Assembly (NCBI GenBank): GCA_963974935.1
Contig: CAXBEV010000011.1
Span: forward strand, 60,884 to 124,883
Direction of reading: 5' to 3'
From: UBA4479 sp963974935
Lineage (GTDB): Bacteria; Pseudomonadota; Alphaproteobacteria; Rhodospirillales; Casp-alpha2
Length of the DNA: 64,000 bases
A model generated the notes under the pieces. It did no database searches. It had not been told where the DNA came from and saw nothing but the letters and a program-made list of their open reading frames with translations. The first letter of the stretch is position 1. Each line of letters starts with the position of its first letter. Position numbers and translations under genes: made by a program. Shown here piece by piece: positions 8,648-17,916 of this stretch.

Positions 8648-8902
8648 ATGTCCATCAAGAAACTAGCAGATAACACAGCAAAAGAAATTTTGAAGTCTTT
8701 GGGTAATGACGCTGATAAATCAGATGATATTGCGTTGATTGTGGAGAAGGCGTTGTTAGCGGTTCTGCGTGAGGCACGAGAAGGATGTGTCGACGTGGTC
8801 AATATTTGTTGCAGCCCCGACCGAGATTTGGCCCACAAGATTGCAGACGAACTCCGACTTAAAGAGAAAGCCCTGATCGCAAACCTCTCGAGCTTGCGCT
8901 GA
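8648..8902 (+). CDS. Small conserved-looking hypothetical protein ahead of the P-type ATPase
   Basis: 84 residues, soluble, with no signal peptide or membrane helix. It has a helical N-terminus (KKLADNTAKEILKSLG) and a Cys-containing middle (VNICCSPDRDLAHKIADEL) ending ALIANLSSLR. I do not recognise the family. ATG at 8648 has GAGAGG eight bases upstream; the in-frame extension to 8603 lacks a site. It lies 45 bp before the P-type ATPase on the same strand and downstream of the FNR/FixK-like box, so it is probably its operon partner under low-oxygen control. Paired cysteines could bind metal; that is speculation. Confidence 0.7.
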   Translation: MSIKKLADNTAKEILKSLGNDADKSDDIALIVEKALLAVLREAREGCVDVVNICCSPDRDLAHKIADELRLKEKALIANLSSLR

Positions 8903-8947
8903 TTGCTAATATTCTCCAACGCGATAAATCATTAAGGATGCTCAACT

Positions 8948-11428
8948 TTGCGCCAAGTGCCTGAGCAGCGAATCACATTCTTGGATGCGTCTGATCGCGG
9001 CCTCACGGCGGCCGAGGTGGCTGAACGGCGAGAGGCGTATGGGCGCAATGCCATTATCGAGGCATCATCGCGGGGCTGGCTAGACATTCTGCGCAGCACC
9101 GGCACCGATCCGATGATCTGGTTTCTAATCGCGACGGCGGGGCTGTTCACTTGGCTCGGCGACTACACGGAAGCGGCGGTTCTCGCCGCCGCGTTGCTGC
9201 CGATTGCCGGCATGGACGCATATCTGCATCGCCGCACACAGGCATCTGCCGAAGGCTTAAGCAGCCGAATTGCGGCGCTGGCTCGCGTATATCGTGACGG
9301 CGCGTTGATCGAGATCGCCGCCGAAGATCTGGTGCCCGGCGATCTCGCCGTGGTGTCGTCGGGATCATACTTTCCAGCCGATGGCCTTATTATTGCGGGC
9401 GCCGCGCTGCAAGCAGACGAGTCGACCTTGACCGGCGAAGCGCTCCCCGTTGCCAAGCAGGTTTTAGAGCCTCCCCTGCCCGATGGCGTCGATGTGCCCG
9501 TTGAGAATATCTATTGGGGCCTGGCAGGGACCCGGCTGCTGACGGGTGAAGCAACCGTGCGGATTATCGCTACCGGCGCGGAAACGTTATACGGCGAAAT
9601 CGCGCGCCTATCGACGTCGTCGCGCGCCGAACGGACACCCTTACAGGAAGCGATCGGTGGGCTGGTCAAAATATTGATGGTCATCGCCCTGGTCCTGTGC
9701 GCGGTGCTTGCCATCGTGAGATATGTGCAGGGCTATGGTCTTGTCGACGCCGCCCTAAGCGCCCTCACACTCGCCATCGCTGCGTTGCCCGAGGAATTCC
9801 CTGTGGTCTTCAGCTTTTTCCTGGGCGTCGGCGTATATCGACTGGCAAAATCTCAGGCGTTGGTGCGGCGCGCCGTGGTGGTCGAGAACATTGGCCGGGT
9901 CACGTGTATTTGTACCGATAAGACCGGCACACTGACCGAGGGCAAGCTCGCCCTGAGCGACGTGATGCCGTGCGAAGGAATCGACAGGAAGACGCTTTTG
10001 CACCTCGCAGCGACGGCGGCCCGCGCTGAAAGCGGCGACCCTCTCGATCTGCTTTTACGTGACGCAGCGGAAATGCCGGTGGCAGTTCCGCACGCCGTAT
10101 TTCCCTTTACCGAAGACCGACGCCGCGAAGTCGTCGTCGTCAAACAGGCGGCGGATTTTCTCATCGCCATGAAAGGCGCACCTGAAACCGTCCTTCAAAT
10201 GTCAAACTTGGACGAGACCGCCTGCAATCTTTGGCGGCAGCGCACGCAGGACCTGGCAGCATTGGGGTGCAAAGTGATCGCTGTCGCATCGCTTCGCCAG
10301 CCCGCCTGGAGCGGCGAAGAGCCGGAGCACGGGTTTACCTTCGCCGGCCTTCTCGCGTTCACGGACCCCGTTCGGCCAAGCGTCGCAGCAGCTGTCGCCA
10401 GCGCCCAGGGCGCGGGCATCCGTATCATCATGATTACCGGCGATCATGCCCAAACGGCGGCGGCGATTGCCAGCCAAGCCGGTATCGGCGGGCCTGATCC
10501 ATGTGTCGTTGACGGTACAGAGATGTCGGCCCGGTTGGCCTCAGGCGCTGACATTTCCGACATTGATGTGGTCGCACGATGCCTGCCGTCGCAGAAGCTT
10601 GATTTGGTCCTTGCCTTGCAACGCGACGGCGAGATTGTCGCCGTCACCGGCGATGGCGTAAACGATGCGCCGGCGCTACGCGGTGCAGATGTGGGTATCG
10701 CAATGGGTGAACGCGGCACCCGTTCGGCACGTGAAGTCGCTTCCATCGTACTTCTTGACGACGATTTCGGCACCATCATTCGCGCCATTGCCGAGGGGCG
10801 CCAGCTGTTCCTCAATCTAAAACTGAGCTTCGCGTATCTGTTGATGATCCACGCGCCGCTTGTTCTTACCGCGGCGCTGATTCCTATGTTGGGTTATCCG
10901 TTGCTGTATCTTCCGGTGCACATTGTCTGGCTGGAACTGATTATTCACCCGACCGCATTGTTGGTGTTTCAGGCGTCGGCGGCAACCGGCCCCCTGGCCG
11001 TGATGCCGCGCCGTTCGCGTGTGCGGTTCTTTAGCGGTCGAGAATGGAGCATCATCGGATTTGTCGGGCTGCTGACGTCGCTGATGATTTTCTGGGGGTA
11101 TGTTATCAGCCTCGGTCCCGATGCAGACGTCCCGCACGCCAGAACCATGGCCCTGGCGGCGTTGATCGTCGCCGGTGCGACGATGACGGCCGTGTTAAGT
11201 GGCCTAAAAACACATCAGGCGAAGATTGCTGTGGCGGCGACCATCGGATCGGTCATTGTCGCGGCCCAGATCACACCGATTGCGAGCCTGCTTCATCTCA
11301 GCCCCCTGCACTTGCTAGATTGGGCGTTCGTCGTCGCCGTCGGCTTGGGCGTCGGCGCCGTGGCCACGCTGATGCGTCATGTAAGCAGAGATGGAATCAA
11401 GCCTGGGCATCACGCAGGGACGTCCTAG
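8948..11428 (+). CDS. Cation-transporting P-type ATPase
   Basis: An 826-residue inner-membrane pump of the P2/P3-like HAD-IC type. Actuator-domain TGEA motif at about 162-165, phosphorylated Asp324 in DKTGTLT, hinge MITGDH and VTGDGVNDAPAL in the P-domain, and about ten membrane segments. The M4 motif is PEEFP (281-285) rather than the PEGLP of calcium pumps, so the ion cannot be assigned safely. There is no N-terminal heavy-metal domain and no CPx motif, which argues against copper or zinc export. The start is TTG at 8948 (AAGGA upstream); GTG at 8957 is an alternative. Likely cotranscribed with the 84-residue gene from the FNR-like promoter. Confidence 0.92.
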   Translation: MRQVPEQRITFLDASDRGLTAAEVAERREAYGRNAIIEASSRGWLDILRSTGTDPMIWFLIATAGLFTWLGDYTEAAVLAAALLPIAGMDAYLHRRTQASAEGLSSRIAALARVYRDGALIEIAAEDLVPGDLAVVSSGSYFPADGLIIAGAALQADESTLTGEALPVAKQVLEPPLPDGVDVPVENIYWGLAGTRLLTGEATVRIIATGAETLYGEIARLSTSSRAERTPLQEAIGGLVKILMVIALVLCAVLAIVRYVQGYGLVDAALSALTLAIAALPEEFPVVFSFFLGVGVYRLAKSQALVRRAVVVENIGRVTCICTDKTGTLTEGKLALSDVMPCEGIDRKTLLHLAATAARAESGDPLDLLLRDAAEMPVAVPHAVFPFTEDRRREVVVVKQAADFLIAMKGAPETVLQMSNLDETACNLWRQRTQDLAALGCKVIAVASLRQPAWSGEEPEHGFTFAGLLAFTDPVRPSVAAAVASAQGAGIRIIMITGDHAQTAAAIASQAGIGGPDPCVVDGTEMSARLASGADISDIDVVARCLPSQKLDLVLALQRDGEIVAVTGDGVNDAPALRGADVGIAMGERGTRSAREVASIVLLDDDFGTIIRAIAEGRQLFLNLKLSFAYLLMIHAPLVLTAALIPMLGYPLLYLPVHIVWLELIIHPTALLVFQASAATGPLAVMPRRSRVRFFSGREWSIIGFVGLLTSLMIFWGYVISLGPDADVPHARTMALAALIVAGATMTAVLSGLKTHQAKIAVAATIGSVIVAAQITPIASLLHLSPLHLLDWAFVVAVGLGVGAVATLMRHVSRDGIKPGHHAGTS

Positions 11429-11573
11429 TGGTCCCTCTAGCTTTCTGTGGTCTCTCTCATTGTCACAAGCGACCGCGCGACGCCATGCGCCTGCAACCCA
11501 AAACGGTCGTCATCCGTCGATATAATTAATAAAGGCATGCTCCGAGCCCCTTCTTCCTCAGAGCCCCTCGCCC

Positions 11574-11659
11574 GTCATCCTGAACTTGATTCAGGATCTT
11601 ATGCCCCCGCTCGCATCTGAGCTGCACATAAATGGTTCCTGAAGCAAGTTCAGGATGAC
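11574..11659. repeat. Intergenic palindromic repeat, family B (copy 1)
   Basis: An inverted repeat whose arms are GTCATCCTGAACTTGATTC and its near complement, ending GTTCAGGATGAC. It lies between the P-type ATPase and tRNA-His. The same arms recur at 35543-35617. Confidence 0.8.
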
Positions 11660-11707
11660 GGCGCGATGGGGGGAATGGAGAGATAGGAGTTCGGAAAGAA
11701 TGAGGAA

Positions 11708-11785
11708 TGGGGTGGCTGATGGGATTTGAACCCACGACCCTCGGCACCACAAGCCGATGCTCTAACCAACTGAGCTACAACCACC
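11708..11785 (-). tRNA. tRNA-His (anticodon GTG)
   Basis: The minus strand folds as a full cloverleaf: acceptor GGTGGTTG with the extra 5' G typical of tRNA-His, D-arm AGCTCAGTTGGTTAGAGC, anticodon loop with GTG, T-arm GGGTTCAAATCCC and encoded CCA. The discriminator opposite the extra G is C, as expected for histidine tRNA. Confidence 0.97.
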
Positions 11786-11896
11786 ACAAAGATGTCATCT
11801 TCGCAAGAGGCGCATTCATTAACCCCTCCCCCGGTGCGCGTCAAGGGACGCTGAACGCATCCTTTCAGACAGTGGCAGCCCCCCATCCTCTCCCCC

Positions 11897-11957
11897 GTCA
11901 TTCCCGCGCAGGCGGGAACCCATGCCGAACGTGGATCCCCGCTTTCGCGAGGATGAC
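11897..11957. repeat. Intergenic palindromic repeat, family A (copy 1)
   Basis: A 61-bp element: GTCATTCCCGCGCAGGCGGGA hairpin half, then a short spacer and GGATCCCCGCTTTCGCGAGG half ending in GATGAC. Two more copies of exactly the same length lie at 14907-14967 and 21126-21186. Confidence 0.85.
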
Positions 11958-12005
11958 GACAAGGTGTAGGCACTGCAGACCCGCGATTGGTCGTAGACGC
12001 CGCTG

Positions 12006-13559
12006 TCAGAAAACAATCTCAATCAAAAACGGCCCTTCGACGGCAAGGCCTTCGTTGATCGCCGAGACCAGATCGCCGGCATCGTCGACGCGTGCGCCCG
12101 GGACGCCCATGGATGCCGCCATGCCGACCCAATCGATGTCCGGTTCGCGAAGGCTAAATAACGCGTCGGCGACGTGGCCCGGCTTGTCGACGCCGACGCC
12201 TTTCATCTCGCCCTCAAGAATCCGGTACGCTCGATTCGAGAACAGCAGAATGGTGATATCGAGATTTTCACGCGCCATGGTCCACAAGGCTTGATTGGTA
12301 TACATCGCCGAGCCGTCGGATTGCAGCACCATGACTTTGCGATCCGGGCACGCCATCGCGGCACCGACGGCCATTGGCAAACCGTCGCCAATCGCGCCGC
12401 CGGTGATTTGCAACCAGCTGTGCGGTGGGGCGGCGTGACTGTCCGGAAAGAAACTGCGCCCGGTGGTGATGCTCTCATCGACGATGATCGCATGTTCGGG
12501 CATCTGCGCAACGAACGCCGCCGAGATCGCTTCCGGGGTGATCGGGCCTTTGAGTGTGCTTGGGTCCGGTCCGGCGGCAGCCACGACAACGCCTGGGTCT
12601 GCGTCCCCTACCCCTAACGCGTCGACCAGCAGTTCAAGGGCGCGGACCGTATCCTGCTCCGGCCCGGCGAGATTCGCGATCTCGGCACCTTCGGGTGCAA
12701 GGCGGCTCGGCTTATCGGGGTAGGCAAAAAAGCTGACGGGCTCTTTCGTGCCCAACAAGATCACCGCGTCATAGTCCTTCAAGGTTTCCAGCGCCTTGTC
12801 GACCGGGTATGGCAGCTTGTTGACGGCGACGCGCCCGGCGCCGCGATCGATGCGCCGGTTTGAGGTTTGCGCCAACAAATCGCAGCCGGTCGCGGTTTTG
12901 ATTTTGCCGGCCAAACTCAACCCAGGCTCGGTCAGCACGGCGCCGCTCATAAAGATCACGGCGCGCTGATCGCTGCGTAAAATATCTGCCACACACTGCA
13001 CGTCTGCGGCGTCGACTGGCTTTGGTCCATCGGCCAACAAGACGTCGCCGTAAATTTCGGTTTCAGTCCACGCCGCATCGGCAGGCAGGATCAACGTTGC
13101 GATCTTACCGGGCCACGATTTCGCCGCCGCCACCGCGCGCGCTGCATCGGTGCCGACATCATCGGCTTTTTGTGTCGTACACACCCAATCCGAGACGGGA
13201 CCGACGATGCCCTCGATATCCGCCGTCAACGGCGCGTCGTATTTGATGTGATAGGTCGCATGCTCACCGACGATATTGACCATCGGCACTTTGGCTTTTT
13301 TCGCGTTGTGCACGTTGGCCAACCCATTGCCGAAGCCCGGCCCCAAATGCAGCAGCGTTGCCGCCGGTTTGCCGGCCATGCGCGCATAGCCATCCGCCGC
13401 GCCGGTCGCCACGTTTTCCTGCAACGCCAGCACGCAATACAGCAGATCAAGGCGGTCCAATGCCGCCACGAAATGCATCTCGGATGTGCCCGGATTGGTG
13501 AAACAAATCTCAATACCGCAGTCCGCGAGGGTCCGCACCAGGGCTTCAGCACCGTTCAT
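12006..13559 (-). CDS. Thiamine-pyrophosphate-dependent enzyme, acetolactate synthase large-subunit-like
   Basis: A 517-residue three-domain TPP enzyme. The N-terminal PYR domain has FTNPGTSEMHF and the catalytic Glu in LALQENVATGAADGYARM. The C-terminal PP domain has GGAIGDGLPMAVGAAM and SDGSAMYTNQALWT with a downstream SNR, where the usual first Gly of GDG is Ser. This belongs to the acetolactate synthase/benzoylformate decarboxylase superfamily, in a branch often labelled acetolactate synthase-like. Absence of a regulatory ilvN partner makes true IlvB unlikely; the substrate is unknown. ATG at 13559 has GGAG upstream; 14 upstream codons are discounted. Divergent from an aminotransferase. 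Confidence 0.85.
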   Translation of the reverse strand: MNGAEALVRTLADCGIEICFTNPGTSEMHFVAALDRLDLLYCVLALQENVATGAADGYARMAGKPAATLLHLGPGFGNGLANVHNAKKAKVPMVNIVGEHATYHIKYDAPLTADIEGIVGPVSDWVCTTQKADDVGTDAARAVAAAKSWPGKIATLILPADAAWTETEIYGDVLLADGPKPVDAADVQCVADILRSDQRAVIFMSGAVLTEPGLSLAGKIKTATGCDLLAQTSNRRIDRGAGRVAVNKLPYPVDKALETLKDYDAVILLGTKEPVSFFAYPDKPSRLAPEGAEIANLAGPEQDTVRALELLVDALGVGDADPGVVVAAAGPDPSTLKGPITPEAISAAFVAQMPEHAIIVDESITTGRSFFPDSHAAPPHSWLQITGGAIGDGLPMAVGAAMACPDRKVMVLQSDGSAMYTNQALWTMARENLDITILLFSNRAYRILEGEMKGVGVDKPGHVADALFSLREPDIDWVGMAASMGVPGARVDDAGDLVSAINEGLAVEGPFLIEIVF

Positions 13560-13656
13560 GTTCCATATGCTCCATTGCTGAGTTGTCGTGACAGGCGGCA
13601 TCTACATCGGCATATTGCCGCGAAATTCTATAAACACACAATAACCGGAGGAAACC

Positions 13657-14829
13657 ATGCCGCAACTCGTCGATGCGATGGCCCGTCTAGGGACCGAGTC
13701 CGCCTTTGAAGTTCTGGCCCGCGCCAACAAACTGGCGCAAGGCGGAATGGATGTGATCAACTTAGGGATCGGTCAGCCCGATTTCAAAACCCCAAACCAT
13801 ATCGTCGAAGCCGCGATCAAGGCCATGCGCGACGGCCATCACGGCTATACGCCGGCCAACGGCATCCCCGAAGTGCGCGAAGCCGTCGCCGCCGATATCC
13901 TCAAATACCGCAAGGTCGAAGTGAACCCGGACAACGTCGTCATCATGCCGGGCGGCAAACCAACGATGTTTTTTGCGGTCTTGATGTTCGGCCAGCCGGG
14001 CACCGAGATCATCTATCCGAACCCGGGCTTTCCGATTTACGAATCGGTGATCAAGTTTACCGGCGCCAAACCCGTGCCGATGCCGCTGCATGAAGAAAAC
14101 GGCTTTTCGTTTTCCGCCGAAGAAGTTCTGAGCCTGATCACGCCGAAAACGCGTTTGATCATCATCAACTCCCCGGCCAACCCGACCGGCGGCGTCGTAC
14201 CCCGCGCAGAAATGGACAAGCTCGCCGAAGGTCTCGCTGAGCATCCGCACGTCACCATATTGTCCGACGAAATCTATTCGCGGATGCTGTATGACGGTCG
14301 CGAGCACGTCAGCATGCTCGAATACGAACACCTCAAAAATCGCGTCATTATGCTGGACGGCTGGTCTAAGACCTATGCCATGACCGGCTGGCGGCTCGGC
14401 TATGCGGTGTGGCCGGATGCCTTGGTCGAGCACGCAACCCGGCTTGCCATCAACTGCCATTCCTGCGTCAACGCACCGACGCAATGGGCCGGCAAGGCCG
14501 CGCTGGATGGCCCGCAGGACGAAGCCGATGCGATGATCAAAGCGTTCGACGAACGTCGGCGCGTGATCGTCGACGAGTTGAACAAGGTCGACGGCTTCCG
14601 CTGCGCCGAACCCGGCGGCGCATTCTATGCGTTCCCGAACATCGAAGGTACGGGCATGTCGGCACGCGCCATGCAGGACGGCCTGCTCGAAAAAGCCGGC
14701 GTCGCGATCATCGCCGGCACCAGCTTCGGTGCCATGGGTGAGGGTTACGTGCGGTTCTCGTATGCGAACTCAACGGAGAACATCATCCGCGCCATCGCTC
14801 GGGTTCGGGAGTTCTTGGCGGCAAGGTAG
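13657..14829 (+). CDS. PLP-dependent aminotransferase, class I/II
   Basis: A 390-residue fold-type I aminotransferase of the AspC/AAT-I family. Key features: LGIGQPDF at about 36-43, HHGYTPANG, the NPTGG motif near 175-179, SDEIYSRM with the PLP-contacting Asp, and Lys238 in SKTYAMTGWRLGY that forms the Schiff base. GGAGG stands before the ATG. The substrate pair is not evident. It is divergent from the TPP enzyme with a 97-bp gap, so a joint pathway acting on a 2-oxo acid is possible but unproven. A family A palindrome follows the gene. Confidence 0.92.
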   Translation: MPQLVDAMARLGTESAFEVLARANKLAQGGMDVINLGIGQPDFKTPNHIVEAAIKAMRDGHHGYTPANGIPEVREAVAADILKYRKVEVNPDNVVIMPGGKPTMFFAVLMFGQPGTEIIYPNPGFPIYESVIKFTGAKPVPMPLHEENGFSFSAEEVLSLITPKTRLIIINSPANPTGGVVPRAEMDKLAEGLAEHPHVTILSDEIYSRMLYDGREHVSMLEYEHLKNRVIMLDGWSKTYAMTGWRLGYAVWPDALVEHATRLAINCHSCVNAPTQWAGKAALDGPQDEADAMIKAFDERRRVIVDELNKVDGFRCAEPGGAFYAFPNIEGTGMSARAMQDGLLEKAGVAIIAGTSFGAMGEGYVRFSYANSTENIIRAIARVREFLAAR

Positions 14830-14906
14830 TTTCCAACCGGATAAGCCCTTTGGGCTTTCCGGGAAGTCGCAGGCGGTGTGGGGGTGGTGGTTACACCCCC
14901 TACTCT

Positions 14907-14967
14907 GTCATTCCTGCGAAGGCGGGAATCCATGCTCAACGTGGATCCCCGCCTTCGCGGGGATGAC
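14907..14967. repeat. Intergenic palindromic repeat, family A (copy 2)
   Basis: A 61-bp double hairpin with arms around TTCCTGCGAAGGCGGGAATC and ATCCCCGCCTTCGCGGGGAT, bounded by GTCA and GATGAC. It lies between the convergent aminotransferase and argC genes and may serve both as a bidirectional 3' structure. Confidence 0.85.
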
Positions 14968-14983
14968 AGGGGCATAAAAAAGC

Positions 14984-15946
14984 CTAAAGAAGAATTTGCG
15001 TGCCCAAGCCTGCGCCTTCGGGGGCGCCGATCATCAGGTTCAGGCATTGCACGGCCTGACCGGACGCGCCCTTGCCCAGGTTGTCGAGGACACCGCAGAC
15101 AACAGCCTGTTTACCATCATCGTGCGCAAAGACGTGCAGGCGTAGTTCATTCGTGCCGTTTAGTGCCTCGGCATCAAGCACAGGGCTGCCGCCGCGCACC
15201 AAATCAGCGACGGTGACGAACTGGCGGTCTTCGTAGTGGCTGGCCAGAATATCATGCACGTCGTCGGGCGTAGGTGTGCCCGGCATCGCCTGCAACTGCA
15301 GCGGAATCTGCACAATCATCCCCTGCCGATAGCGCCCCACGGACGGCACGAAGATCGGGCGTAATGTCAGCCCCGACCACACTTCAATTTCCGGCACATG
15401 CTTATGCGCGAGCCCCAGACCGTACACGCGGAACGGCGTATCAAGCGGGTTTTCCGCTGCCGGGTCTTCGAAGCTTTGGATCATCTTTTTACCGCCGCCG
15501 GAATAACCCGATACGGCATTGATGCTGATCGGCCAGTCCGCCGGCAGCAGGCCGTCTTCGACCAGCGGGCGCAGCATCGCGACGGAGGCGACCGCATAGC
15601 AGCCGGTGTTCGCAACGCGCTTCGATGCCGCAACAATCGCCCCGTGGCCCGGGTCCATTTCCGGGAAGCCGTAGTCCCAGCCGTCCGCGGTGCGGTGCGC
15701 GGTCGACGCATCGATCACTTTGACGTCGGGGTTGTCGATCATGGCGACGGCGTCCCGTGCCGCATCATCGGGCAGGCACAGGATCGCAACGTCGCAGGCA
15801 TTCAGCATCGCCTTGCGCCGGTCCGGGTCTTTGCGCTCGCCTTCCGACAACGTCAACAGCGCGACGTCGTCGCGGCCATCCAGGCGCGTCCTGATCTGCA
15901 AACCCGTGGTGCCCTCGGCACCGTCGATGAAAACACTTGTGGTCAT
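14984..15946 (-). CDS. argC: N-acetyl-gamma-glutamyl-phosphate reductase, type 2
   Basis: NADPH-dependent reduction of N-acetylglutamyl phosphate, third step of arginine synthesis. The 320-residue protein matches the short type-2 class. It starts with a nucleotide-binding FIDGAEGTTGLQI, has catalytic Cys116 in NTGCYA, then AVSGYSGGGKKMI and GLAHKHVPEIE, and ends GKGASGQAVQCLNLM. The ATG at 15946 has GGAG seven bases upstream; another ATG two codons earlier is too close to that site. In many Alphaproteobacteria argC follows rplM-rpsI closely; here hydrolases and Lin0512 genes come between. Confidence 0.94.
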   Translation of the reverse strand: MTTSVFIDGAEGTTGLQIRTRLDGRDDVALLTLSEGERKDPDRRKAMLNACDVAILCLPDDAARDAVAMIDNPDVKVIDASTAHRTADGWDYGFPEMDPGHGAIVAASKRVANTGCYAVASVAMLRPLVEDGLLPADWPISINAVSGYSGGGKKMIQSFEDPAAENPLDTPFRVYGLGLAHKHVPEIEVWSGLTLRPIFVPSVGRYRQGMIVQIPLQLQAMPGTPTPDDVHDILASHYEDRQFVTVADLVRGGSPVLDAEALNGTNELRLHVFAHDDGKQAVVCGVLDNLGKGASGQAVQCLNLMIGAPEGAGLGTQILL

Positions 15947-15989
15947 AATCATTCTCCGCTGCGTGTCTTAGCGGTCCAGACGTGCGCTG

Positions 15990-16784
15990 TCATGAAAAAT
16001 ATAGTCCGCCAACAAAGCGCGTGATGGCGTCGGTAGTCAGCGCCGGTTGCTCAAACTGCGGATTGTGGGCGCAATCGGGCAGCATCCACTTCTGCGCAGG
16101 CCCTCCGGCCCCTTTGATGATCGCGTCCACCTGGGCTGGCGAGCCGTAGTGATCATCTTGGCCTTGCATGACCAGCAGCGGGCACGTGATGTCGGGCAAA
16201 TATTTTTCCACATTCCAATGCCAGTAATCATCGCGCTGCCAGGTGTCGTTCCAACCCAAAAATGCGGTGTCCACATTATCCCCATGATAACGGGCGAGCT
16301 TAGCGCGCAGGTCCGTCGTCTCCCAGACCGCGCGCGCTTCGCGGATACCGGCCACGCAGATGTCTTCGTTGAACACGTGCGCCGCCATGGTCACCGCCCC
16401 CCGGGTGCGCCCGGACGTATCCAGCCCGGCATGGATCAAGGCGATGGTGCCGCCATCGGAATGCCCGATCAGCACGGTTTTTTCGATGTTGAGCTGATCT
16501 AAAATCTCAAACAGCGGCCCCTGCGCCTCATCTTCTTGATAGGTAATCGGACGCGGCAGCGTGATCGGCGCGGAACCCCCATAACCGGCGCGGGAATATA
16601 CCAGCCCTGGCATATCCAAGCGGGCCGCCAGCATAGCCGGAAAATCTCGCCACATGCGAATGCAGCCGAGCCCTTCATGCAGAAAGACCAATACCGGCTC
16701 GCCAGCGTTCGGCGTCCGGTGCACGAAGGTATACTCAAGCTGCCCGCTCCGGGTTTCCAGATGCTGATATGGGTGCGTATCCAT
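15990..16784 (-). CDS. Alpha/beta hydrolase
   Basis: A 264-residue single-domain alpha/beta hydrolase with oxyanion FLHEGLG, nucleophile Ser in IGHSDGGTIAL, an acid in the QGQDDHYGSP region and catalytic His in PDCAHNPQFEQP. There is no signal peptide. Such enzymes act on esters or similar small substrates; specificity cannot be read. It lies 43 bp upstream of argC on the same strand and may be cotranscribed. Divergent from another alpha/beta hydrolase. Confidence 0.88.
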   Translation of the reverse strand: MDTHPYQHLETRSGQLEYTFVHRTPNAGEPVLVFLHEGLGCIRMWRDFPAMLAARLDMPGLVYSRAGYGGSAPITLPRPITYQEDEAQGPLFEILDQLNIEKTVLIGHSDGGTIALIHAGLDTSGRTRGAVTMAAHVFNEDICVAGIREARAVWETTDLRAKLARYHGDNVDTAFLGWNDTWQRDDYWHWNVEKYLPDITCPLLVMQGQDDHYGSPAQVDAIIKGAGGPAQKWMLPDCAHNPQFEQPALTTDAITRFVGGLYFS

Positions 16785-16871
16785 GCCCTACTATCGCCGT
16801 CTCGGGCACGCAAAAAAAGGCATGAAAAAATTGCTGTTTACACGCTGCGTTCGCGCACCGAACATAGCCGC

Positions 16872-17894
16872 ATGATTTTAGAAACCTCAACGACCTTCAC
16901 CCAGCCGGACTTTGAACTGAGTACCGGCGCCGTGCTGCCCACGCTTGATCTGGCATACGAGACCTATGGCACCCTCGATGCCAATGGCGACAATGCGATT
17001 TTGATGTGTCACGGCTATACCAACAACCCCCACGCCGGCGGCGACGCCATGGGCTGGGCGGCGAATTTGTTGGGGCCGGGCAAAGCCATTGATACCGAAA
17101 AATATTTTGTCGTGTGCTCGAACATGTTGGGCTCGGCGTACGGCAGCAGCGGCCCTGCGAGCATTAACCCGGCGACCAACAAACCGTATGGCCCGGACTT
17201 TCCGAAGTACACAACGCTGGACATGATCGCGGCACAAAAGCTGCTGATCGACAGCCTCGGCGTCGCGCAGTTGAAGGCCGTCATGGGCTATTCTTACGGC
17301 GGCCATCTGACGTATTTGTGGGGCGCGACGTACCCTGATCGCATGCGCGCGCTGGTACCAATTGCCGGCGTCATCGAACGCAAGACGACGCCCGAAGATA
17401 TCGCCCGCATCCGGGGTCGCTTTGTCGACTGCGCCGGTTGGAACGACGGGCATTACTATGGCAACGAAGACCTGCCCGGCGGTGTGCGCGAAAAAATGAT
17501 CGCGGTGCGGATCGAGACTCTGAAAAACTACGGCCTCGGCGATTACCTCAACGCGACCGTCGACGACCCGGCGAAGCGCGACAAGATCATCCATGACCGC
17601 GCCAAAACCTGGGCGCATCAGTTCGATGCCAATTCTCTGTCGATTCTGTATGAGGCCGGCATCGGCTCAAAAGCGGATGCGGCCAACATCAAAGCGCCGT
17701 TGCTGAATGCGCTCGCCAATTCCGACAGCGTTGTTGATGTGAAATTAGGTCAACCGACGGTCGACCTGCTCAAATCCCACGGCGTCGACGCCACGTTCCA
17801 CGAGATCGACACCCCTTACGGCCACACCGGCCCGATGCTCGACGCCCACGTATGGGTGGATGCGCTGCGTACTTTCTTAGATCGCACGCCTTAG
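16872..17894 (+). CDS. MetX-like alpha/beta hydrolase (homoserine acetyltransferase superfamily)
   Basis: A 340-residue protein with the MetX-like architecture: FELSTGAVLPTLDLAYETYG at the N-terminus, CHGYTNNPHAGGD, a nucleophile-elbow GYSYGGHLTY, and a late Asp plus His (DTPYGHTGP). True homoserine O-acetyltransferases usually have GGSMGGMQALEW at the elbow, so I call it MetX-like rather than metX. The ATG at 16872 has no clear ribosome-binding site; a much longer in-frame extension is antisense to the neighbouring hydrolase. A MetY-like gene is 7 kb away at 24433, but other uses are equally possible. Confidence 0.8.
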   Translation: MILETSTTFTQPDFELSTGAVLPTLDLAYETYGTLDANGDNAILMCHGYTNNPHAGGDAMGWAANLLGPGKAIDTEKYFVVCSNMLGSAYGSSGPASINPATNKPYGPDFPKYTTLDMIAAQKLLIDSLGVAQLKAVMGYSYGGHLTYLWGATYPDRMRALVPIAGVIERKTTPEDIARIRGRFVDCAGWNDGHYYGNEDLPGGVREKMIAVRIETLKNYGLGDYLNATVDDPAKRDKIIHDRAKTWAHQFDANSLSILYEAGIGSKADAANIKAPLLNALANSDSVVDVKLGQPTVDLLKSHGVDATFHEIDTPYGHTGPMLDAHVWVDALRTFLDRTP

Positions 17895-17916
17895 CCCACC
17901 TTCTGATCGAGTTATC

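Noticed and set aside
16872..17894. Calling this gene metX
   Set aside because: The nucleophile elbow reads GYSYGG rather than the GGSMGG typical of homoserine acetyltransferases; kept as MetX-like.
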